From: Nitrincola lacisaponensis | GTDB taxonomy: Bacteria > Pseudomonadota > Gammaproteobacteria > Pseudomonadales > Balneatricaceae | DNA: 64,000 nt | Assembly (NCBI RefSeq): GCF_000691225.1 | Contig: NZ_JMSZ01000016.1 | Span: forward strand, 310,001 to 374,000 | Reading direction: 5' to 3' | Part shown: positions 58,053 to 64,000 of the stretch, one piece after another | How the letters are laid out: every line of letters starts with the position of its first letter | Position numbering within the stretch: position 1 is the stretch's first letter | The notes under the pieces: model-generated | Told to the model about the DNA's origin: nothing | Database searches by the model: none | What the model saw: the letters and a program-made list of their open reading frames with translations, nothing else | Translations under genes and position numbers: made by a program

Positions 58053-59921
58053 CTAGTAATCACCCTTCTCTGACCAGAGCGCTTTATGAAAGCGCACGAC
58101 CTGATTGCGACCACCTTCCTTCGCGGCATAAAGTGAGACATCTGCAAATTTGAGTACTTGCCAGAAGGCTTGCCCATCATTGGGATAGTCCGCAAGTCCC
58201 GCTGAAATTGTTTTGCTGAGACTGGTGCCACCCACCTTGAACTTGTGTTTCTCGACAGCAGATCGAATTTTCTCAGCCACCAGCAGTGCTGCTTCAGCAT
58301 CTGTTTCCAGCAGTACGATTAAAAACTCTTCGCCACCATAGCGGATCACCAGGTCGGATTCGCGTACATTGTCCTGCAGTATCACAGCCAGTTCACGCAG
58401 CACCTGATCACCGGCATCATGGCCGTAGGTGTCATTCACGGGTTTGAAGTAATCCAGGTCCATCATCAGTAATGTCATCGGTACTTTGCGCCGTTTGCAT
58501 TGGCTGATCAGGGTTTCTGCATACTCTTCCAGGAAGCGGCGATTGCGCAGGCCGGTCATGGCATCTTTCAGGCTCGACTCTCTGAGACTGGCCATCAGGC
58601 GTTTGGCTTGCAAAACAGGTGCAGCCTCACGCAGATAGGCTTCCAGCATCGGACGCAGATTACGGACACGCTGCGCATCGGCAGGATCAAACACCAGTTG
58701 GACGACACTGCCGACGCTGCCACTTTCGATGACTGGCAGGCAAAGATAGCGCTTGTCCTGACTGGCCGCTTCCATACTGAAGGAGCGGCAGATCTGTGTA
58801 TTGTCTGATCCATCGATCATATGACCGGTGCGCACAGCCCGACACCCGGTGCAATGATCATGAATGGCCTGTTCACACCAGTGAATTTTGGCATCCGGAA
58901 CGCTGTCGACCATCACTGAACGGAGGATTTTCTTCTGCGCGTTGACTTCATAGATGGAGAAGGTTTCGATGCCAAACTCCTGTTCCAGCACTTCACTGAT
59001 ACGCAGAAACACCTCGCTGGCCGTCTCATCCTCTTCTATCGCCTGTTTAAACCGGGATACGCGCACCAGTCCCGATACGGTTTCAGCGGTTTCTGTCAGC
59101 AGGTTACTGCCGTTATAGTCTGGCTTGGATTGCACCAGTTGTACGACGTTTTCACGTATGCGACTGAGTTTATGAGTAATGCCTTCAGACAGCGCATTAA
59201 ACTGCCGGGCGATCTTGCCGATTTCATCATTGGTACGGCTTTCGACCCGATGGCTGAAGTCGCCCGCAATAGCGCCTTCAACCGCTATTTCGATCTCATT
59301 GGCGGTCATCACCAGGGGTTGCAGCAAGCGACGCAAAAACAGAATGGAGATAATGGCGAACAGGGCTACGGCCATGACCAGGAAACTGACGGTCATGATT
59401 GCGGCTGATTTCATATGCTCAATGGAGGCCGTCAACGTGACGGCACCCAACACGGTATTTTCAGGAACGCTATGACACAAAAGACAGTTTACATCGCCAT
59501 CTGAGGTGGCTATGTAAGGAATCGTGGCCCTGAATTCGGGGCTGAAGATGCCACCAATAAGGGTGAAGACGGGTTCACCACTATTCAGTACACTGAGATC
59601 TATCGGATCGGCGGCCATTTCTGCCAGGAGCCCGCTGCCATATTGCTGTTCGACTTGGTGGCCACGGATTACGCGTGCTTCATCCAGGCCATTCACGCTG
59701 GCGATACGTTGAAGTAGCGAGTCGCGCTTGTCGATGGTGCCGGTGAGCATGGCTTCAGTCAGGGCAACGCGAATCACTTCAGCCGCTGTTCGGGTGTGCT
59801 CAGTGGCCGCGCGAATGGAAAAGTCTCGAAAAGACGCGAGGCTGGCAAGGGTGATGACCAGGGTCAGTAGCAGCATGACACTGGACAGGGCGAAGATAAT
59901 TTTGGTCTGTAGCTTATGCAT
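58053..59921 (-). CDS. Diguanylate cyclase with periplasmic haem-c motif
   Basis: A 622-residue membrane sensor-cyclase. TM1 about residues 8-30, periplasmic domain 31-173 with the haem-c attachment motif CLLCH (146-150), TM2 174-196, HAMP about 197-255, a GAF-like domain about 295-440 with several cysteines (349, 357, 360, 378, 394), and a GGDEF domain with GGEEF (529-533) and inhibitory-site RESD (520-523). It should make c-di-GMP in response to a redox or gas signal read by the haem; the signal is inference. The ATG at 59921 is chosen because an upstream in-frame TTG/ATG pair adds no membrane signal; no strong ribosome site is visible. Confidence 0.85.
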   Translation of the reverse strand: MHKLQTKIIFALSSVMLLLTLVITLASLASFRDFSIRAATEHTRTAAEVIRVALTEAMLTGTIDKRDSLLQRIASVNGLDEARVIRGHQVEQQYGSGLLAEMAADPIDLSVLNSGEPVFTLIGGIFSPEFRATIPYIATSDGDVNCLLCHSVPENTVLGAVTLTASIEHMKSAAIMTVSFLVMAVALFAIISILFLRRLLQPLVMTANEIEIAVEGAIAGDFSHRVESRTNDEIGKIARQFNALSEGITHKLSRIRENVVQLVQSKPDYNGSNLLTETAETVSGLVRVSRFKQAIEEDETASEVFLRISEVLEQEFGIETFSIYEVNAQKKILRSVMVDSVPDAKIHWCEQAIHDHCTGCRAVRTGHMIDGSDNTQICRSFSMEAASQDKRYLCLPVIESGSVGSVVQLVFDPADAQRVRNLRPMLEAYLREAAPVLQAKRLMASLRESSLKDAMTGLRNRRFLEEYAETLISQCKRRKVPMTLLMMDLDYFKPVNDTYGHDAGDQVLRELAVILQDNVRESDLVIRYGGEEFLIVLLETDAEAALLVAEKIRSAVEKHKFKVGGTSLSKTISAGLADYPNDGQAFWQVLKFADVSLYAAKEGGRNQVVRFHKALWSEKGDY

Positions 59922-60014
59922 GGACAAAGCCGCTATTCCATTAGTATTTTTAGATGAGCTTAGACTATGGCTCAGTCGCATGCAGTTTATCAATAGAAAA
60001 TATAGGTATTTGTT

Positions 60015-60824
60015 TTGAAATCATCCATAAAATTGACTTTTATCAGTAGTTTGTTTTCTGCTTATGTTTTGAAAACGCTGCTGCTTCTGAGTTTGTCCAC
60101 GGCTGTGCATGCAGGCAGCTGTGATCTTCCGGATGCTGCTGTGCTGCATTCGGTTAAGCGGGTGATTGATGCGGATACCCTTGAGTTGGCGGATGGGCAG
60201 CGCGTTCGGCTGATAGGTGTGGATGCACCTGAGCTTGGCTATCGGGGACAAGCTGATGAGCCCTTTGCGCGTGAAGGTAAACAGGCGCTGGAGGAGCAGT
60301 TACGCCATGTTGGTTGGCAGCTCTGGGTGGCGTCAGGAGAAGATGCTCAGGATCGCTATGGTCGACTCTTGGCGGATCTGTTCCTGCCTGATCAGCGATC
60401 CCTGCAAGCCTGGTTATTGGAACAGGGGTGGGTGATGCAGGTGCATGTGCCGCCAAATCTACGATATGCTGATTGTTATCGCGTCGCTGAAGCGTCTGCC
60501 AGGAAAGCAAGACTGGGTATCTGGAGTCTGCCAGCTTATGAACCGGGGATCGCTTCGACACAGATTCCTGAGGGAACACGGGGAGCCGTGATTTTGCATG
60601 GAGCTGTTGTACGTATTGGTCAGAGTCAGGCCAATATCTGGTTGAACCTGGAGGGGGGGGTTGCAATACAGATTCCCCGTGATGCCTTGCACCGTTTCAG
60701 TGAACCCCTGGAAGATCTGCAAGGCCAGACCCTGCGTGTCAGAGGTTGGCTGATCCCCGAAGAGACGCGTCATCACCAATGGCGTATTCGGGTAGAGGAT
60801 GGGCGGGCACTGGAACGATTGTAA
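60015..60824 (+). CDS. Exported SNase-like (thermonuclease-family) protein
   Basis: A 269-residue protein with a signal peptide (LKTLLLLSLSTAVHAG, cleaved before SCDL) and a staphylococcal-nuclease-like OB-fold: RVIDADTLELADGQRVRLIG with the calcium-site Asp, VDAPELGY, and QDRYGRLLADLFL with the second Arg. A C-terminal beta domain (residues 190-269) extends it. The start is TTG 60015-60017, with AGGT 7 bases upstream. An 8-G tract (60653-60660) runs through the codons for Glu-Gly-Gly-Val. It lies convergent to a small membrane-protein gene. Confidence 0.82.
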   Translation: MKSSIKLTFISSLFSAYVLKTLLLLSLSTAVHAGSCDLPDAAVLHSVKRVIDADTLELADGQRVRLIGVDAPELGYRGQADEPFAREGKQALEEQLRHVGWQLWVASGEDAQDRYGRLLADLFLPDQRSLQAWLLEQGWVMQVHVPPNLRYADCYRVAEASARKARLGIWSLPAYEPGIASTQIPEGTRGAVILHGAVVRIGQSQANIWLNLEGGVAIQIPRDALHRFSEPLEDLQGQTLRVRGWLIPEETRHHQWRIRVEDGRALERL

Positions 60825-60833
60825 GCGCTTGCC

Positions 60834-60860
60834 AGCAGAGGTTGACCCTCCGCTGGTGGC
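60834..60860. other. Hairpin between convergent genes
   Basis: CCAGCAGAGG and CCTCCGCTGG form a 10-bp stem with one mismatch around a 5-base loop, in the 57-base gap between the nuclease gene (+) and the membrane-protein gene (-). A direct repeat of TTGATCAGG follows at about 60864-60889. There is no clear T-run, so its role as a terminator is uncertain. Confidence 0.4.
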
Positions 60861-60881
60861 TGTTGATCAGGTTTTTGTTGA

Positions 60882-61217
60882 TCAGGCTTTGCGATTACGC
60901 AGGTAACAGATTGGATGGAACACCAGCCAGGCATAAATACCCAGACCGATAGATGCACCAATCAAATTCATCCAGTCCACCCAGGTATTAACATACGCCA
61001 GCGTAGACTGGGTATGGATGGGCAGCAGGAACAGGGATGCAATCGCTACAATGGGCGGCAGTATTTTCGAACCCAAGCCGCCTGTTGAACCAAATCCATA
61101 ACCTTTCATGCGCGCAATAATCTGCGGTACCAGAAAAATTACCAGCATCAGGGCAATCAGCCACAACCAGGGCAGGGCGGAGTACCAGAGTACAGTCAGA
61201 ATACCAGTCAGTGTCAT
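60882..61217 (-). CDS. Small membrane protein next to SQR-like gene
   Basis: A 111-residue protein I do not recognise, with about three hydrophobic segments (LTVLWYSALPWLWLIALMLV; ILPPIVAIASLFLLP; LIGASIGLGIYAWLVFH) and a glycine-rich loop (GYGFGSTGGLG). AAGGAG lies 6 bases before the ATG at 61217, and the gene starts 10 bases after the SQR-like stop, so the two are in one operon. It may anchor or transfer electrons from the flavoprotein to the membrane; that is inference. Confidence 0.72.
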   Translation of the reverse strand: MTLTGILTVLWYSALPWLWLIALMLVIFLVPQIIARMKGYGFGSTGGLGSKILPPIVAIASLFLLPIHTQSTLAYVNTWVDWMNLIGASIGLGIYAWLVFHPICYLRNRKA

Positions 61218-61227
61218 TGGGGGCTCC

Positions 61228-62565
61228 TTAAATCTTGCCTTCAAGCATGGCGTAATATGCGGGACGTAGCATGCGTTCTTTCATTACCCAAACTGTCCAG
61301 GACTCTTCTTTGGGGTCGATAAAGGAGAACGAAGGTAGCAGTTTGCTGTCCCAGCCAAACTCCACCAGCATGGCTTTACCTATGCCGGTAATCAATGGAC
61401 AAGAGGTATATCCATTATGACGTGCAGGTAGAGGCTGGTCCTGCAGAAATGCCAGGAAGTTTTGTTCCAGCACATTAGCCTGCATTTTGACACTGGCAGC
61501 AGTTTTGTTACTGGGCATGCCCATCACGTCACCGATACCCCAGACATTGGGATAGTTGGGGTTTTGCAGGGTTTCCCGATCCACCTCCATCCAGTCCCGG
61601 AAGGGCGAGTCATCCGCAAAACGCAGCGGGCTGTTCAGCAGTGAATCTGGAGCAGTCATTGGAGGCACTACGTGGATAAATTCGTAGTCCTTAACCTGAT
61701 CTTCGCCATCGCGTACGCTGTAGTATGCCTTTTTGGTGTCCGCATCAATGCCGGTCAGTGTCCAGAAGTCATTTCGGACAACACCTTGATCGGTAAAGCG
61801 CTGCTTGACGAAGTCATTATAGAAAGGTACACCAAACAGGCCACCTGAGGGTGTCATGAACTCTACAGTAAATTGATTGCGACGACCGGAGTCCTCCAGA
61901 CGTGACAGGGTCGTAAAAGTCATTTTCAAGGGGGCGCCGGCACATTTGAGTGCTGTGGGCGGCAGATTGAAGAGACCTGTCCCCTGTCCGCGACTGATCC
62001 AGCGGCTGATTTCATCGTTGGTAGCTGCTGCCGCATCAATACTGGCATAGACGCTACCAACACCTTTCCCTTGACCGATCAGAGCTGTATCCATGCCTTC
62101 AATACGCTCATAACGAAGTTGCAAACCACAGGCGACGATCAGATAGTCATAACGGATGGTTTCACCGTTGCTGACTTTGACCTGGTTATTGTCAGGGTCA
62201 TACTCGGTGACCATGCCGCGTACCCAGTTAACCCGTGATGGTATCCATTCGCCTGTCTTTGACAGGGTTTTGGATTTGTTCCATACACCGGAAGCAACCA
62301 GTGTCCAGCCAGGCTGATAGTGATGATCCTCACGGGCATCAATAATAGTAATGCGTGCATTGGGCAGGCTACGGGCAAAACGGTTTGCCATGGCAATGCC
62401 ACCAGCGCCGGCACCACTGATGACTATATGGGCATTGCTCTGCACACGGCTGGCGGCAGCATTCCCGGCCATACTGAGAACGGGGGCGGCTACAGCCGCG
62501 CCAAGACCTATTTTCAGCAGGTCGCGTCGGCGTTCATTCGCCGTGGAAAAGGGTTTGGATGACAT
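61228..62565 (-). CDS. Tat-exported sulfide:quinone oxidoreductase-like flavoprotein
   Basis: A 445-residue FAD oxidoreductase with a twin-arginine signal (RRRDLLKIG, then AAVAAPVLSMAGNAAA), so it is exported folded. FAD site VISGAGAGGIAMANRFAR. Cysteines at the SQR positions: VACGLQL, LKCAGAPLK and TSCPLITGIGKAML, with C-terminal YYAML. These fit the SQR family, which oxidises sulfide and passes electrons to quinone. The Tat signal places it in the periplasm. It is followed by the small membrane protein. Flavocytochrome-c-type sulfide dehydrogenase is the main alternative; no cytochrome partner is seen. Confidence 0.85.
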   Translation of the reverse strand: MSSKPFSTANERRRDLLKIGLGAAVAAPVLSMAGNAAASRVQSNAHIVISGAGAGGIAMANRFARSLPNARITIIDAREDHHYQPGWTLVASGVWNKSKTLSKTGEWIPSRVNWVRGMVTEYDPDNNQVKVSNGETIRYDYLIVACGLQLRYERIEGMDTALIGQGKGVGSVYASIDAAAATNDEISRWISRGQGTGLFNLPPTALKCAGAPLKMTFTTLSRLEDSGRRNQFTVEFMTPSGGLFGVPFYNDFVKQRFTDQGVVRNDFWTLTGIDADTKKAYYSVRDGEDQVKDYEFIHVVPPMTAPDSLLNSPLRFADDSPFRDWMEVDRETLQNPNYPNVWGIGDVMGMPSNKTAASVKMQANVLEQNFLAFLQDQPLPARHNGYTSCPLITGIGKAMLVEFGWDSKLLPSFSFIDPKEESWTVWVMKERMLRPAYYAMLEGKI

Positions 62566-62643
62566 ACTGGGCTCCGGATTTGTTCTTCTGATCAGTTCCC
62601 GGTCCTTGGTGAAGGAAGTTCCTGGCTGAGTATATGAATTATA

Positions 62644-62660
62644 GGTTAGATTGACCTAAA
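62644..62660. promoter_or_regulatory. Inverted repeat TAGGT-N7-ACCTA upstream of SQR-like gene
   Basis: TAGGT and ACCTA flank seven bases in an AT-rich 250-base divergent region between the SQR-like gene (-) and the pseudo-receiver gene (+). Could be a regulator-binding site; no family can be assigned. Confidence 0.3.
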
Positions 62661-62815
62661 GTAAATATAACTAATGTATTATGTGCATATGCGGAAAATT
62701 TATAAAGCAGAACGGCCATACTGTTCAGGCTGGATTGATTATTCTGCTGCGCTGCTGGTCACAGCTTTAAAACTATCGTTATACTAGCGATATCATCAGG
62801 CTGACGACGAACTGG

Positions 62816-64000
62816 ATGAACCCAAGAAAAATTACCTATGCAGATAAGCATGTCCTGTTGATCGAAAGCAGCGGAAACATGCGCGCCACAATCGTGCAGA
62901 TGTTGAGGCAGCTGGGAGTGGTCAATATCAAACCCATCACAGTCAGTGAGCGGGTACTGGAGTTATTGCAGCAGGAGCGTTTTGACATCATTCTGCTGGG
63001 CCATAACGCCAGTGACAAGGTGACCGGGATTCAGTTGCTGGAAGAAGCACGCTATCGAAACTATATGCGTCCAACGAGTGGCTGGATCTTCATGACCAGC
63101 GATTCCTCACAGCAGGTTATTCTGCATGCTATCGACAGTAACCCTGATTATCTGCTGACCAAGCCTTTTACCGTCGAAGAGTTAAAGCACCGTATTGATG
63201 CCTTGATTGTACGCAAGCAGGTATTGCGTCAGGTGGATGAGGCTGTTGAGCGTGGTGACCTGGATGAAGCGCTGCAAGCCTGTGATCTGATTTCTGTGAC
63301 TGATCCCAGCTATGACTTGGCGCAGCGTTACAAAGGGCGCTTGTTATTGTGCCTTGAACGTCCTGAGGAAGCGCTGAATCTGTTGCAGGAACGCTTCTGG
63401 CAAAACGGTGAGAAGGATACCGGGTTGTTAATTGCACAGGCGCTGCTGTCGTTGAAGCAGCCAGAAGAAGCTATTCAGCAGTTGCAGGAGTTGATCGAGA
63501 GTTATCCTCTTTTGGTGCCTGCGTTAGATCTGCTGGCTCAGGCTTATGAAATGCATGGCGATCTGGAGCAGGCTCGAGAAGTGCTGCGCGAAGCGGCACG
63601 CAAATCCCCTTTGGGTATTCCCAGACAAATGGAGTTGGGACGTATCGCTACGCAGACGCGTGCGTTGTCATTGGCGGAAGGTGCATATAAACGCTCTATT
63701 GTGTTAGGACGCTCCAGCTGTTATCGCTCACCAGAGCCCTATCTACGGCTGGCCAATATTCGTCGTCTGGAAATGCAGGATGCAGATAATGACCGGCGTA
63801 TAGAACTGCATAATGATCTGGACGCACTACTCAATCATGCCGAGTTCAGTTTTCCCAAAGATGAATCCCTGAAGGTTAAATCGTTACTGGTACGCTCGCA
63901 GGTGTATCGTGATCTGGGCAAGCAGGTTAAGGCGGATGGATTGCAGCGAGAAGCAGAAAAGCGCAATACCCAGCTGGCCGAGCCACTTGACCTGGCACGT
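62816..64000 (+). CDS. Pseudo-receiver/TPR regulator (3' partial)
   Basis: At least 395 residues, open at the right edge of the window. Residues 12-130 form a CheY-like receiver: HVLLIESSGNMRATI, TSGWIFMTSDSS, LLTKPFTVEELKHRI with the conserved Lys. The phospho-acceptor Asp is replaced by Gly62 (IILLGHNAS) and the acidic pair by Glu17-Ser18, so ordinary phosphorylation is not expected. Residues 135-390 are TPR helices (AARKSPLGIPRQMELGRIA-type). The layout resembles receiver-TPR proteins such as VieB. ATG at 62816 without a strong ribosome site. Confidence 0.82.
   Translation, partial: MNPRKITYADKHVLLIESSGNMRATIVQMLRQLGVVNIKPITVSERVLELLQQERFDIILLGHNASDKVTGIQLLEEARYRNYMRPTSGWIFMTSDSSQQVILHAIDSNPDYLLTKPFTVEELKHRIDALIVRKQVLRQVDEAVERGDLDEALQACDLISVTDPSYDLAQRYKGRLLLCLERPEEALNLLQERFWQNGEKDTGLLIAQALLSLKQPEEAIQQLQELIESYPLLVPALDLLAQAYEMHGDLEQAREVLREAARKSPLGIPRQMELGRIATQTRALSLAEGAYKRSIVLGRSSCYRSPEPYLRLANIRRLEMQDADNDRRIELHNDLDALLNHAEFSFPKDESLKVKSLLVRSQVYRDLGKQVKADGLQREAEKRNTQLAEPLDLAR

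Overview
This window reads as chromosome from a free-living, probably marine gammaproteobacterium of the Oceanospirillales/Pseudomonadales type. That placement is an inference from gene order: queA-tgt-yajC-secDF next to tRNA-Leu(CAA), serB beside fimX, and tRNA-Gln-prs-rplY-pth-ychF next to lolB and hemA-prfA-prmC-moeB are all Pseudomonas-like arrangements. I see no insertion sequence, prophage, integrase or CRISPR array. Coding density is high, and most genes sit in tight operons with 1-4 base overlaps.

Layout. 1-3974 (+): cell-wall and lipoate genes rodA (5' truncated by the window edge), rlpA, dacA, ybeD and lipB. 4040-9023 (-): an eight-gene operon of small PII-like proteins, CBS-pair proteins and DUF1538 membrane proteins. 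It looks like a duplicated module and is the best candidate here for an undescribed system. 9232-13196 (+): an M20 amidohydrolase, then an EctB-like class III aminotransferase coupled to an aldehyde dehydrogenase. 13342-14823 (+): a tandem glycine riboswitch ahead of a DadA-type amino-acid dehydrogenase. 15427-24735: tRNA-Leu, queA, tgt, yajC, secD, secF, rnr and serB. 24726-31711 (-): fimX, four tRNAs, ychF, pth, rplY, prs, tRNA-Gln and lolB, followed by a TPR lipoprotein to 33431. 33640-37610 (+): hemA, prfA, prmC, moeB. 37593-40814 (-): an AEC carrier, SixA and a CvrA/NhaP2 antiporter.

41046-58001 (+) is a long fatty-acid-degradation region: thiolase, a Ycf48-like protein with an MMPL/RND exporter, acyl-CoA dehydrogenase, SCP2 protein, FadD, a DUF2889 protein, a nitronate-monooxygenase-family protein, enoyl-CoA hydratase, then etfB-etfA-fadB-fadA. 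Together these can activate acyl chains, oxidise them, pass electrons to ETF and cleave acetyl-CoA. A near-identical 17-base motif lies upstream of both the first thiolase and etfB.

58053-64000 holds signalling and sulfur genes: a diguanylate cyclase with a periplasmic CXXCH (haem c) motif, a secreted SNase-family nuclease, a Tat-exported sulfide:quinone oxidoreductase-like flavoprotein with a small membrane protein, and a pseudo-receiver/TPR protein cut by the window end.

Several genes usually found at these positions are absent (mltB, lipA, ispE, murI), so the chromosome is rearranged relative to Pseudomonas at several joints. All product calls come from reading the translated sequence and recalled family knowledge. 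No database search was run.
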